NCBI GenBank assembly: GCA_014904845.1 | Contig: MU119221.1 | Coordinates: 248,001-312,000 of the forward strand | Source of the DNA: Acephala macrosclerotiorum | Taxonomy: Eukaryota; Ascomycota; Leotiomycetes; Helotiales; Mollisiaceae | Direction: 5' to 3' | Length of the DNA: 64,000 bases | In this document: positions 23,682 through 35,456 of the stretch, piece by piece | How the letters are laid out: every line of letters begins with the position of its first letter | How positions within the stretch are numbered: the first letter of the stretch is position 1 | Made by a program: the position numbers and the translations under genes | The notes under the pieces: generated by a model | Database searches by the model: none | What the model was told of the DNA's origin: nothing | Seen by the model: the letters and a program-made list of their open reading frames with translations, nothing else

Positions 23682-24140
23682 ACCAGATTATTAGCTTTGG
23701 GACCGGCCACAGAGCCCTGCCTGGGTTCTTCCTTCCGATCGTCAATGCGATCCAGCCTCGCATTACGAACGAAGTAGGGAAGGGCCAAGGCATTCGCAAA
23801 AAGGTCAAATCCTAAGGGAACTCGTCGGAGAATTCGCACCTCTTGATACTTATAACAACGGCTGGCCTATAGAATTCAGGAGACCTGATCTCGCCGATGA
23901 GCTTATCGCCCAGATCTACCCAAAAGAAAAGGGTAATTGGGTGAGGAAAGTAAACTACTCGTGTGATCCTTCCGCCGAGTTCCGCGTTATGAAAATATCT
24001 GGGTGCTAGAGGGAAATGCTCGTCGCAATTCAAGACATACCGTATAATAGCGAAGTAACGGCCTTTTACGGACGGGGTTTCTTATAGGGAAAGGAATGTT
24101 TATGCGATGTCTGTAGTAGACGCTCGACCTTGACCGTTTA
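23682..24140 (+). pseudogene. Broken SET-domain tail of the JmjC-SET gene
   Basis: Downstream of the JmjC stop, another frame can be read with three in-frame stops. It aligns with the intact SET frame at 38.6-39.2 kb: GEFAPLDTY, IEFRRPDL, KGNWVRKVNYSCDPSAEF, VAIQDIPYNSEVTAFYGRGF and ECLCDVC. The cysteine cluster before the SET core is deleted. The SCDPS and FYGRGF signatures are closer to canonical SET motifs than in the other copy, so the ancestor probably had both. Confidence 0.7.
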
Positions 24141-24144
24141 ACTT

Positions 24145-24197
24145 GATCGTGCACGGGCCACAGTCGCAAACTTTGCGACTGTGGCCCGTGCACGATC
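24145..24197. repeat. Perfect 26-bp palindrome after the SET remnant
   Basis: Arms 24145-24170 and 24172-24197 are exact reverse complements with a one-base spacer. The core TGCACGGGCCACA is shared with the palindrome after the second SET copy at 39222-39280. Confidence 0.9.
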
Positions 24198-24336
24198 CAC
24201 AGGCATCGAAGGCTAGAGACAAATTTCTGTAAGGCGCGGGCATCAAGCTGTTGGCCATATGTACCCTGGAATTGAATATATCTTCTTTGTTGTGATAGCT
24301 TAACTACATCACCGATTATCGCCAAAGATGATCTAA

Positions 24337-24621
24337 TTAAGATTGTGTGCCAAAGCCGCCCTTGACGTGCACAGCAACGCGGGGAGAGTGGTCCGCTTCA
24401 AACTCCATAGCTACATGGACTTGCTCTGCCTCTATCTGAGACCGCAGCTTTATTCGCCCGGCGGCCAACTCGGGCACGATCAAAACGGTCGGCGTAGATG
24501 GCAAATAGAGGAAGTGGTATCTGTGGAACCAGACGAGGTTAGTTTCCGGAAATTGATTAGCAGATTGGATAAGGGATTGGTCTCCATATTCTTTTGAATG
24601 CTTGAAAATTTCCACCAACAT
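24337..24621 (-). CDS. Hypothetical small protein
   Basis: An open frame of 94 residues starting MLVEIFKHSKEYGDQ, with a hydrophobic stretch (LVWFHRYHFLYLPSTPTVLI) and a C-terminal part resembling a short beta-rich fragment. No family recognised. It lies between the palindrome and the DUF3435/zinc-finger gene and may be a gene fragment or spurious. Confidence 0.25.
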   Translation of the reverse strand: MLVEIFKHSKEYGDQSLIQSANQFPETNLVWFHRYHFLYLPSTPTVLIVPELAAGRIKLRSQIEAEQVHVAMEFEADHSPRVAVHVKGGFGTQS

Positions 24622-24897
24622 AATTTAGTGAGGCTGCGCCTAGAGGATTCTCATCTTAGGTTGACTTCTGCGCCGTTAAGTACGCAAAATACAAAACTTT
24701 GCAAACTTGACACTGGCTCCTGAATTGAAAGCATCGACAAGAACATCAAGACAAGAATAACGCAGAACTAACATTGTTTACTCTAAATGAATATTCCTCA
24801 AAAACAAAGAACCCAAAAAGCATAGAACCTGAAACAATTTGTGAAATACGAGGTTCTATCTCTCGCAACTGAATACCGGCGCCGAAATCCTCATCTT

Positions 24898-26386
24898 CTA
24901 ATTGCATGGGTGGGAGCCCAACTCTTCTTCGTATTCGCACAAACATTTAGGCTCGGGCTCCTTATCCTGAGGCAGGTTGCACCCAGGGCAATGCCATGGA
25001 CTACTCAACATATACGTCCACTTTGCACAAAAGAAATGAAGTACAAAGCGGCGAGTCTCACACCTCCACAGCCTAGCCCCCCGCCCCACTAAGTCGTGGC
25101 ACTTAATACATTCATAGCAATCATTTCTGATATCTTCGTATATTTTTCTGTCGATTTCCAAAGTAGATGCTCCCGATAAATGCGTGGTGCTAGGTTTTCG
25201 GACAACAGAGGATCGGGGAGCTGGAAGACTCGGAGTCGCGAGTGAGGGTCTAAAAATTGTCTTCGCTAGAGGCGCTTCAACTGAATGCCAATATTAGATC
25301 TTGTCAAAAGTTAAGGACAAACCCTCTTACTTGAGATCCTTCTAGCCATTTGTGAATGCTTAGGGACCCTGTCCTCTGAGCTTCTGGTAACGGCTTCGAG
25401 AGGTGATGGGGAGGCTTTATTGGCCGGAATGAGTTGATCATCTTCAGTTGAAGATGTGGGCTCCTCAGCGGTGCTTTGGTCTAGGTAATACGACGAAAAT
25501 ATATCCTTCTCCGTATGCCCTATAAGCTTCGCTGGGAATCTTGGGTTAGCTTGAACGGTTTGATAGTCTCCTGCTCCCGAACGTAAATGTTAGTGATATA
25601 TGTTGGGATTAAGCTAATCTTGGATACCTTACCAGAAATTTCGTCCTCCCAGTCATAGTCCTCTTCGATCGAGCTATCGATGGTAGACGCAATCCCACGT
25701 TGGATATCTGATGAAACCTCTGCTTTGAATGATATGGGTCGGACAATGGCAGTATTTTGCTGCGAAGAATTCGGAACAGGTGTAATGGGTGATGAAGATA
25801 AGATGGATGATGCCAACTGCTGCGAAACGTCGAGAATGATGATAGAAGCAGTTGGTAAAGCCCGTATAGGATCGGCCCATTCTAAGATCCGGGCATCACC
25901 GTTCAATGGTGCCTCGAAGTCAAAAATCTCGTTGATGGTGTGGAAATCCTTGAATGCTTCATCTACCAAGGCCAGGCTAAGCATTATTAGGGCCGGGGTA
26001 AAGTGCTGCAGCAAAGCCGCCGTTCTTTGGAAAATTGGGTTGCTTGGCCTGTGTATAAAAGCAGTGAGCTTAAAATAGCACTGTTATATATGGGATCAGA
26101 TCCAACCTGTTCCGAGAGTTGTGCTTTTCTTTGGCGAACTCTATTTTCAAGTTAAGTCGAATCTCTGGCTTCCCGTCTAGATCTCGTGCGATCAGCATTT
26201 CAATATCCTGCCAAAAATCATCAGTTTAACAAGATCTTTGGCCTTTACCTTTTGGTTAGCTAAGTAAGAGTATATACTCACACGATAGCAAGGTTCTTTC
26301 TCACTCTCTGGTCGAGCGGACGATGCTGCCTGTCCGGGGAACCCGGTTGGCGTGCTAATGCGGCAGAGACCCATTTCTTTGCTCAT
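24898..26386 (-). CDS. Truncated DUF3435 domain fused to NFX1-type zinc finger
   Basis: Five exons (26282-26386, 26107-26207, 25633-26048, 25331-25570, 24898-25280) keep frame through introns of about 50-75 nt and give 414 residues. Residues 30-140 contain CYRDIEMLIARDLDGKPEIR, NLKIEFAKEKHN, ALIMLSLALVDEAFKD and INEIFDF. This resembles the middle of DUF3435 proteins, the tyrosine-recombinase family that includes Starship captains. A Ser/Thr-rich linker follows, then a RING-like NFX1-type finger: CYECIKCHDLV, LWRCETRRFVLHFFC, WHCPGCNLPQD, KCLCEYEEE. In that finger the second Cys expected after LWRC is Arg. Captains are usually about twice this length and the R-H-Y catalytic set is not all visible, so recombination by this protein is unlikely. 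Splice continuity argues for expression. Confidence 0.6.
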
Positions 26387-27697
26387 GATGAATGATTGGT
26401 GTGTTCTTGATGAATGATTGGTGTATTCTTGAGGATGGTTGAGGATGCTCAGGAATGAATCCAGGGGATGTGTTCCTCTGTATATATCTCTCCAAGACGC
26501 GCCGCTCGCCTCCATCTTGACGCAGCTCCGCAGCTGATTCTGCCTTGTCTGTCCCCGGTTTTCCATTATTCCGAGGCATACACAGCCACGATGATGACCC
26601 GTCCCGTGCATGACTGGGTCAACGCATGGATGGTACTATTCAAGGAGCGAGTCATCTTTGTATCCAAACGTGAATTCGTCTCTAGGCCAGGCTCCCCCTT
26701 AGCAAACTTTGCCTCTGCATAAAGCTGATGCTCTTCCCGGAAGAAAATGCCGCAGGAGTGCATTTCCGATGGGTAGTTTAGGTGGTGCATGAGTGTGGGT
26801 ACTCAAGGGGCGGACAGGCCTCGTAAAGGCATACTTCCTTCACATGAATTCCCAGTCCTTGACGGCACGGCTGAGCCTTGTGTCTCCACTAACGTGCTTG
26901 CACTGATCTGCATGAACTTCTCAGGTTTTTCAGGGAATGATGAACATGGGTATAAGACTTTCCGATGGCACAACTCCGTCACCAATTGGATTTCAAACTC
27001 CTTCCGTTAGCGCAGCTTCCGCTGAAGTCGGTCTGTCTTGCCTTTCATGCGCTGCTCTGACATCTACCGTAACCAGGCTGACTCGGTATCAAACAACTCC
27101 CTTGTCAGAATCTGGGCTCTGCCTTACTTGGCTAGATATCTCTCCATCCAAGTCAAACGTCCATGCACAAGGGGATCCGCCGTATTATCGTACGTCCCCG
27201 TTCCCCCTCCCATTCATCCCAGGCTTCGCAGCCAAAGAACTTCTAACTGGTCATGGACAAGAAAGAACCCGAGCTCAACACAGGAGAATGGCGGAATTTA
27301 ATTGAATGTGCAAATTTCTCATCAAATCTCGGCTTGAACGTTCCACGACTTCAAATATTTCGTTGAACGGCATCGGAACTTGTATGAAAGGTAGTTTATT
27401 GAAATTTAAAAGCTTGCACAGCTTGAAGCAATTGATATGGAATACTTGCACAAGTTGTATTTTGCTTTGAATCGCTCATCTGTCGAGGCTGGACCACAAT
27501 CACGTGATACCAAGCCAGGATGGATCAACGCAGATGCGGCTCTTGTTCGAGCTTGGACCAACCAAACCTAAATTCATCTTCTCATCTCATGTTGAAGGTG
27601 CAATTGCTCTTGATGGATGATTAAGAAGCACGTTTTGATTGCTACATCGCTGAACTTCTTCGGAATATAATATACATCAATTTGTAAGAACAGTTGC
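26387..27697. other. Intergenic between divergent/convergent accessory genes
   Basis: About 1.3 kb. Several open frames up to about 120 codons exist but lack family or splice support. Near 27502 begins a stretch (TCACGTGATAC, then ATGCGGCTCTTG near 27533) that recurs near 39291-39332, in both cases beyond the stop of a MSDAETVVN-type gene. Confidence 0.4.
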
Positions 27698-28346
27698 TTA
27701 ACCAAGCACAATGCATATGCTATTGCCATGTTCTTGAATTTCCACACGCCTGCGTTTCAACTTCGGTGCCCCTTCCTCGATTTGCTCGATACCCTCTGCG
27801 GCATCTGTTCTTCCCTTTCGAGATATCTGGTCACGAAGCTCCTTCACCTCGTCGCGCAGCTCCTTTACTTCCCTCTGCGGATTATCCTCTGCTATTTCAA
27901 GTGTGGTGACCCTGGTTTCGGCTTCGATTATCTGCATTTCGAGATCGTCATTGAGGTAACTGAAACCCTTCTTAAGAGAGACCATGCATCTCTTAAAAAC
28001 AGCTGCAACAGTAAGTTCCACCGCAATCAGCATTGGGTACTACCACTTACCATTCTCAATAGCAGACATCCGGATGGCAGCATCTACGCCTGGAGTATTA
28101 TCCCTACTCTTGTCGGATATGTTGCCTGTCTTAGGTTTCTGCGAACGACGATATGTTAGCAGAAAGAAGGCAGGTTCTCTCGAATGTCGAATCACTTACA
28201 GACGATGGAAGAGAACTGCTGTGGGGTGCTCGCTTGCGTCCTGAAGGACGTTCGTCATCGCCCATTGTACCGTCGGTCGATGTTTCTGAGTCACTCATGG
28301 TCTCCGGATCGCTGAATGTGTTGACAACCGTCTCTGCGTCGCTCAT
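27698..28346 (-). CDS. MSDAETVVN-type coiled-coil protein, copy A
   Basis: Three exons (28200-28346, 28051-28138, 27698-28002) with GTAAGT donors give 179 residues. The N-terminus MSDAETVVNTFSDPETMSDS is acidic; the middle has TPGVDAAIRMSAIENA. The C-terminal half is a long coiled coil with a duplicated heptad segment (EVKELRDEVKELRDQI) and ends in a basic patch, KLKRRRVEI. It shares start motif, exon number and coiled-coil layout with the gene at 39.4-40.0 kb. No known family. Possibly nuclear, judging from the basic patch. Confidence 0.6.
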
Positions 28347-29808
28347 TGTCGATGCTTCAAATCAAAGGATGGAATACTCAAAGCTAAGTGTTCAAGATTT
28401 TGGGGCGTGACCTTCGTCCTTTGAACCGACTTCCATTCGCAGGATATAAGGTCATTCTTTGGTTCTTCTTCGCCGCCATCTGGCCGATGATCCAAGCAGA
28501 CAGATCCTTGAATTCGACATACAAGATTCCAAACACTCTTTGCAGTCTTACCGACAGTTGAGTGACGCAATGTTATGCTGCACCTCGGCATGAGTCTGAA
28601 CTTAGAAAGGACGGATACTACTTCTCACTTGGCAAGGCTCTCCCATTCGGCCCTTCGAGGTATTCATGGTCCCTCCGAGCGTGGCGCCGCGTAGCTGAAT
28701 CAACTTGTCCCTGGGTGCTTGATGCAGAGCAACAGGAAGAGCCAGCTCCGAAGTCAAATCCCTCGACCCCACAGACCCTCTCTCTTCAGCTGAGATCACA
28801 GCATCCCGCGCCAATGTCGTTCATGACGTCTCCATTCATGCGTCGATGCATGAACTAGGTGGCGCGACAGTCAGGCATTTCCACTACGTGGTAGAAGATG
28901 GCTCAGCCGTCAGTTTGACAGGGGGCCCGTTACCATCCCGTTACGGCGGTATCATTACGTGTGGAAACTTGGACAGCACGACTCATGCCCCGGAGCCAGC
29001 TGGCACATGTTAGGGGCGTACCTACGATTGGATTGTGTGTGGCGGGACGAAGCAGGGCCGAATCGCATGAACATCGCCCCCTTCACTACTTGAGACTTGG
29101 TGACGGGAGCTATGACTGTTGGTACACATGAAGAACTGAGGCAGAGTCGTTTGCGTGGAAGATCATGGGCTGAATCCTGTTAGAAGCCCCTTTCAACTTG
29201 TGATAGCGGCTTGACTTGCATCAAGCCCGCGAAGGATGGTTCACATTATGCGGATCAGGGGCCATGTCTCGTTCTGCCCTTGACGTATGTCGGTGGACAG
29301 CTGTGGTAGATCACAGACAAGATGGTCTGGATCTGCTGTCTGATACACGAGGGCGGAGCTGCAATGGAAGGTTACGTCAAGAACGCTAGTGTTTTTTATG
29401 CCGAGCAGTGGGATGCTGAGAATCTGCCTTATCCCCCTCACTTCTGCTTCAGCTGGCTATCGTTTCTCATGCCGAGATGTAGGCGGAGCACTGTAACGAA
29501 TCCATTTTCATGCCGCCAACTCGGTGTTGGGATAATCTGATCTCCTATTTGTTGAGTACCGTCACAGATGTCCGACGGCATGTCCAACAGCTTAAGTCAT
29601 ACCTTGTGCTGGGTGGATTCCAGTGACATTTCTTGCTTGATATCTGTGCCTTCGCATGGGTATGTGTCACTGTTCAAACTTTCGGTCAATGTAGCGGTAC
29701 CGACAAAATTTATGCAGCTGAAATCGGAGGTTATGGGCACCTTGATTCTGGGAAGATAAGTAACAGGAATCCGGAGCTGCATACCTTTGACCAGTCAAAT
29801 CATCACAA
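28347..29808. other. Upstream region of copy A, partly duplicated at 40.25 kb
   Basis: Sequence from about 28560 (GTTATGCTGCACCTCGGCAT onward, with CTTGGCAAGGCT near 28630) aligns with 40255-40320 upstream of copy B. No supported gene in this 1.4-kb stretch; open frames are short and off-pattern. Confidence 0.4.
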
Positions 29809-29878
29809 ACCTTATCTTCATCTTCATCACCATCTTCACCACTTCACCACTTCACCACCACATCACCATCTTCATCAC

Positions 29879-29915
<37 letters not shown>

Positions 29916-30330
29916 TTTACCACTTCACCACCACTTCACCACTTCACCACTTCACCATCTTCATCACCACAATCATCATTATTATCATTATCATCATCTT
30001 CACCACTTCACCACTTCACCACATCACCACCACATCACCATCTTCATCACCATCTTCATCATCTTCATCACCATCTTCATCATCTTCATCACCATCTTCA
30101 TTATCATCATCATCATCTTCACCACTTCACCACTTCACCACATCACCACCACTTCACCACCCCACCACTTCACCACTTCACCACTTCACCACTTCACCAC
30201 TTCACCACATCACCACCACCATATCACTATCTTCATCGTCATCTTCATCACCACATCACTACCACATCACCACCACATCTTCATCACCACATTAGTACCA
30301 CATCACCACATCACCCTCTTCATCACCATC
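29809..30330 (+). repeat. CAC/CAT-type microsatellite
   Basis: About 520 bp made almost wholly of CACCACTTCAC, CATCTTCATCAC and CAT runs. It keeps open frames on the plus strand that are only compositional (His/Thr/Ser/Pro runs). It ends just upstream of the ATG at 30336. Confidence 0.95.
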
Positions 30331-30335
30331 CATAA

Positions 30336-31338
30336 TTGTTCAACATACCTCGCAACATGGCTATCCTCAGGTCCAATGCAAAAGCGAAAACTTCACGATC
30401 GGGAACGGCAATTGCACCAGTGGAATCTCCAAACTTGGAGAGTCCTGAACACCGGCAAGCTTCGTCGTGTATCGTGGTGGACCTACCAGCGGGAGAAGGT
30501 CCCAAAGATCCGCCAGCCGTGGAAAGTCCCTCCGAAGACCAACCAAATACAGATGCCCCATCTGAAGACCGGCCAGCGGAAGATCTCACAGTTATCACAC
30601 CCGCTGGAGAAGCGCCCTCCAAAGCTCCGCCTGCGAGGGAGTCTTCAATAATCCCGCTGGCATTGGAAAACCCCTCCAAAGACCAACCCACTCTGGAGGG
30701 TCCGCTTGAAGACCGAGATCCAGCGGAAGGCTCTACAACGGACCTACCAGCGGGAGAAGCTCCGAAAGATCCGCAAGCCTTGGGAGGTCTCTCCAAAAGT
30801 CAACCAACTACAGAAAACCCACCTGAAGACCGGCAACCAGCGGAAGGTCTCACCGTTATCCCACCAGCTTCAGAAGCTCCATCCAAAGCTCCGCCTGTGA
30901 GGGAGCCCTCAACAACTCCGCCACAGTTGGAGAGCCTCTCCAAAGGCCAACCAACCACGGAAGTCCAGGCTGGAGATCGGCAAACTGCGAAAGGCCCCAC
31001 AACAAACCTACAAGCGAGGAAAGCTCCTGAAGATCCGCCAGCTTCGGAAAGTCTCCCCAATGGCCAATCTATTACGGAAGGCCCTACAACGAACCTACTA
31101 GAGGGAGAAATTCCGAAAGAGCCGACAGAAATTTCCTCCCAAGACCAATCAACGGCTGAACGCCCATCTGAAGACCACACAGTGGAAAGTCTTCCAATGA
31201 TCAAGCCAGCTACAGAAGCCCTCCCAAATTCAAGAGAGCTATCAGGTAAAATTCCCTTTCGTCACCCTCCGCGTATTCTCTAACATTTTTCCAGACGTTC
31301 CCACGTCCAATTCAGAGAACGTCGCTTCGCTCCCTTAG
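30336..31338 (+). CDS. Pro/Glu/Ser-rich tandem-repeat protein
   Basis: Exons 30336-31245 and 31295-31338 (GTAAAA, branch CTAACA, CCAG) give 317 residues; an ATG at 30357 is an alternative start. After about 45 residues the protein is a set of diverged repeats of about 88 residues built around LPAGEAPKDP, PSEDQPTTE, EDRPAEGLTVI and EAPSKAPP. It is predicted disordered and acidic, with no signal peptide or domain. The neighbouring microsatellite and the period being a multiple of three suggest growth by slippage. The final exon reads DVPTSNSENVASLP before the stop. Confidence 0.5.
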
Positions 31339-33357
31339 TCCGCTCACTTCGTTCGCTCTCGCTCCGCTGCGCTGCGCTTCCCCCCGCTACCGCGGGTCCC
31401 GACTTCGTCATCATAGTCTTTGCATGCTATTGCATTAGTCTGTCTTACTCTGAGCCACTCACTGTCTCGATCCACACTCCGCTGCGCTCCGTCTTCAAGA
31501 GATGCTGAAAAAGCATCTTTCCAGCGCGAAATCAATAAAACTGATTCAAATCAAGATATACAAATTGCCGTTCTAGACAATCTCTTGTCTTTTCGCTGCG
31601 TCCAACGCCGCTCTCTGCGTTCAGTACTGAACTTTTCAAAATTTCTACCAAGTCCCACACGGACTGCAACTGGATACTTGTATCCTGCCCCCTCGCGCCA
31701 AGCTCGTTAGCCTCATGCGCCGGTGACGCATTACTACCCAACGCTGTCCGAATTGCAGCTTTCTCTCATTTATATTGGTTGCGTTGTGGCCATCCACCCA
31801 CACTGACACTTGCGACTCACGTCGCCCGAGTCACCTCGGTCGTCAAATCCATCCAATGACTCCAAATCACTAACTTTTAAGCTTAATCGTAGCTCCCGCC
31901 ACTAGCCCTCCATCGAGACCCCACCTCTCCCCCATCACGAGTTTCTTAACTGAGCACCCTGCTCAGAACCTTTCCACATTGAAATCAAAAGATAATTTCT
32001 CCAAATCGCATCAACTTTAATATGAGGCCTAACCTCAATATATCTACTCGATAATAAATCAAAAATATATTAAAACACAGTCTCCAAACCCGACTTTTCT
32101 AGCCTCGCATCCCGCTCAGCTTTTCTACTTTTCACCCAGTTCAAAGTTTCCATCTCTTAACCCAAAAGATACTCTGTCCAAATCAATACTGTCCATATAA
32201 AATCTAAAATATTTATATATTAATCGTCGCGCAAACCCTAACTTCCCCATCAGGGGGTCTAGAAATCTATCTCCACGCCCTCATCCGCCTATCGCGTGGC
32301 CCTAGAAACCGCAGTACTCACATCATACCATTCAACCAACTACTGCGTTTTGTCGCTGCGCCCACCCCCGGTGTCCGCCATCCGCCCTGCAGCCGCCACC
32401 TGCAGCCAACTCTCCCCCTGACCCAACCGGAAGGGGCCAAAGAATGAAGCTGCAGCCACCACCGTCCTGCTGCACCTCCGTCAAATTTGAAGTCAAACAA
32501 TATTCACTTCTCTCCCCATTCCCAAAGGGGAACTCGAATATAGCTCGCCCGTCCCGTGCTCTCCTGCGTGGATGCCTCAACGTCTCCACTCTGGCGGCCT
32601 GTGTTTTGCCAGTTGCACAGGCAGCAATAGCTACTTCCGTACCTTTCCTCCCCCGTCCAATAGAATCAGACCGAGGGGGGATGAAAATATACTCCCAAAT
32701 AGGGGAGTTAACTTGAGTCTCGTTAGCACTCGAGTCCATAATGTCTTACCTTCGGCGCTTAAGGGTGAAAACTGGCGTTTTCTTAAGGGGAATGTTATGA
32801 GATTATGAGATTATGATTATTTGAGCGACGTTATGGGAGTGAGCACAAGTAGTATGAATGATTTACCCCCCTCTGAGTGGTGGAGATGGGGGGGAGGTGA
32901 CACTAGGGACTCGTGACACGGAGTCAGTTGGGAAGCGAGCGTCAGCGAGTCAGTTAGCGTGAGGCTACTTGTAGGGTGGGTGGCAGATGCCGCACGGGTT
33001 TAGGAACCATCGTTCTTATTTATTTTTTGGGATACGGTGAGTATTGCGTGTTTCTTTGAAAGAGAGAGATGTTAACTGCTTCATGGTTAACTGAGTATCA
33101 CAGTGTTGCGGTTAGCAGTCTAACTGGATAGAGTCAAGTGTCTCGCTTGAGTTTAACGACGGTTCGGGGGCGAGGTGAGTGCGTTAGGAGACGGTGACAG
33201 TCTCAAAGGTTTAAGACTTGAACAGGTAAGTGCAAGAACTATGTCAGTCGAAGACGGGACCCCGAAGGGGGGAGAGGAGCGGAGCGACGTCAGCAGAAAG
33301 AGAAAGGCAGATTGATTGATTTGTCTCAAAGGACTCACACTCCTTCCCAACTGGTGG

Positions 33358-33500
33358 TGAGAGAGTAAGACAGACAGACTGATAGAGAAGAGTAAGATAG
33401 ACAGACTGATAGGGGGAGTAAGACAAACAGACTGACAGAGAGAGTAAGACAGACCAACTGAAAGGTCAGAGTAAGACAGACTAACTGACAGGTAGGAGTT
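33358..33500 (+). repeat. About 29-bp tandem repeat
   Basis: Five imperfect copies of GAGTAAGACAGACAGACTGA followed by TAGAGA-like variation. The same GAGTAAGACAGACTAA word occurs inverted at about 31432-31452. Confidence 0.75.
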
Positions 33501-34682
33501 TATAGGATAACACAAGAAGTGCAAAACGACGATGGAAGCGGAGGAGAAAGTAGGAAAGGTTAATGAGATTTTGGATATGCACACGGAGAGTGCAAGAACT
33601 GTGGAATGTCGAAGACGGGACCCCGACGCAGGAGGGGAAGCGGAGCGAGTAGGAAGGAGCGAAGCGACGCTTAGGTCGAACGGGGGGAGAGTTGAAGAGG
33701 AGCGGAGCGACGACCCAGAGCAAGCGTAGCTTGCGACGAGCGAGGAGACGAGCGAGAGCACGGAGTGCGGCAGCGAAGTTGGACGGAGCGATGGGAGCAA
33801 AGCGTGACGCGCGCGAGGCAAGACGGAGCACTGCGACATGTTGAAAACAGATGTACGGAGCAGGGCGAGAGAGATAGAAAATGAAAGGAGATTGATTGAT
33901 GAAGTAAGATGAAAGATCGAACTGTGACAGTGAGAAAGAAGAAGAAAGTGAGCGGACCCTCAACTCTCTTTATACACTCATCTTTAAAATCAAAACACTT
34001 ACCACTCTTTCCTTTTTCAGTGCTTAACCCAAGCATTGTACCCGTCCGACCACGTCCAACCGTCGACCCTCATCTCCTCTGCACTCCTCGTGCAATCAAC
34101 CGCCTTCACCCTCTCACGCGGCTGAGGCTCCTGTGGTCGTGCATTCTGTACGCCCAACTTCTCCATCGCGTTCCGCTGCTGTCCATCTGACCCAGGCATA
34201 TCCACCGTCGACAACGACGCACCCATATTCCACTTGCGTTGAATCCGATATCAAATCTTCCAACTTCTCACACCAAAGTCAGCCTTCCGCCTCTCTCTCG
34301 GCCCAGCCCAGAGACCACCACTGCACGACATACCTGTCTCCGTTTCACTTTCACTTTCACTTTCACACTTCCGCTCCGGCTCAAACTCAACTGCTACTAA
34401 CAACAACAATAGCAGCTCAAACAATACACCGTCTAACACACTTACGACGTCAAACAAATTTCCAAAGAAACAAAACATACAAACGAAAAAACTTCGCTCC
34501 CACACACACTCCTATCCGTCATCCAACTACTAACGTCGCTCCTAGCGTCACTCTGACTCACTGACTCTCGCGACGCTCGGTTCCCCACTGACGCGTGCCA
34601 CCCTGAGTCAACCCCCCTCAACCCACCAACCAGGGGGGAGTAAACCTAATATCCAAGATACATCGTAGAGCGCCACTCCGTG

Positions 34683-34889
34683 TCAGTGAAGTAAGGCCGC
34701 TATGCAGCCAAGCCAAAGAATTTGTGTGTAAGACCCACACTGGCGGCCTGTGTTTCCTCTCCTGCACAGGCTGACAAAGTGACTTCGTGACTTCTGCCCC
34801 TCCCTGTCGTGGTCACCTGGGGAGAGGGGAGAAACTCCTACTTCCTGCTCGGGGGGAGTTACTTGAGTCTCGTTATCACTCGAGTCCAT
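34683..34889 (-). CDS. Small ORF of the repeated unit (MDS..ETQ type)
   Basis: A 68-residue frame starting MDSSDNETQVTPPEQE. Frames starting MDSSANETQ (near 32739) and MDSNDRETQ (near 36643, interrupted by stops) start at the equivalent place in the other units. Just upstream on the minus strand is an intron-like GTAAGAAG..GCAACAG before the ATG, preceded by the hairpin. Conservation of the start across three copies suggests a former or real coding exon, but the frames diverge quickly, so this is uncertain. Confidence 0.3.
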   Translation of the reverse strand: MDSSDNETQVTPPEQEVGVSPLSPGDHDREGQKSRSHFVSLCRRGNTGRQCGSYTQILWLGCIAALLH

Positions 34890-34972
34890 ACTGTTGCGCT
34901 GGAGCGCTTAGGGGTGTCATTTTATCTCAAAATGACCTTAGGGGGTCGCTGTCGCTTCTTACCTGTGTGCAT

Positions 34973-35014
34973 CGTGCACCATATCCAAGGGAATCATAGA
35001 GGATATGGTGCACG
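34973..35014. repeat. 14-bp-arm hairpin, copy 1
   Basis: CGTGCACCATATCC and GGATATGGTGCACG are perfect inverted arms around a 14-nt loop. It is repeated almost unchanged at 36729-36768. Confidence 0.9.
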
Positions 35015-35456
35015 CTCTTGCGAGATTGGTCGTCTGTCCGCCTCCCCTACTAGTCTGGCGCTCGTCCCTCGCTTCTTACTCGCTCCGCTGCGCTGCGCTT
35101 ACCCGCTACCGCGGGCCCCGTCCTCCGGACTCTTCCACAGTCTTTGCACTTCTCATGTGCAAGTCAAAATACTCTGAGCCAAACTCAACTCTTAAAACGT
35201 TTCTCTTTCATTCATTCTCAAAAATCTACCTACTTCCCCTCTCCCGAGCAAGTCCAATCTCTTTCTCTTTCCATCTTCTCCCAAGTCTCCGCCTCCAACT
35301 CCTTCAAGTCCGTCCCTCCTTCAATAAACACAAACAATAAACGAAAGTCACTTTCTAACAATAACTTCCAAAGCAAGCTCAGCTGAGTCTGAGCGAGTAA
35401 GCGAGCGAAGCTGCGAAGCAGCTGTAGCGATGTGACGCAGTGACAAGACTCAAGCG

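Noticed and set aside
26192..26611. Longer N-terminus for the DUF3435/zinc-finger gene
   Set aside because: The added residues before MSKEMG include short direct repeats and look untranslated; the ATG at 26386 gives a better exon.
29633..30335. Long His/Ser/Thr/Pro open frames in the CAC/CAT repeat
   Set aside because: The frames are open only because the repeat lacks stop codons; no unique sequence or splice support.
33153..34036. Minus-strand frames of 120-228 codons rich in Leu/Ser
   Set aside because: They are generated by the GAGTAAGACAGA and GAGCGA repeats and have no protein-like organisation.
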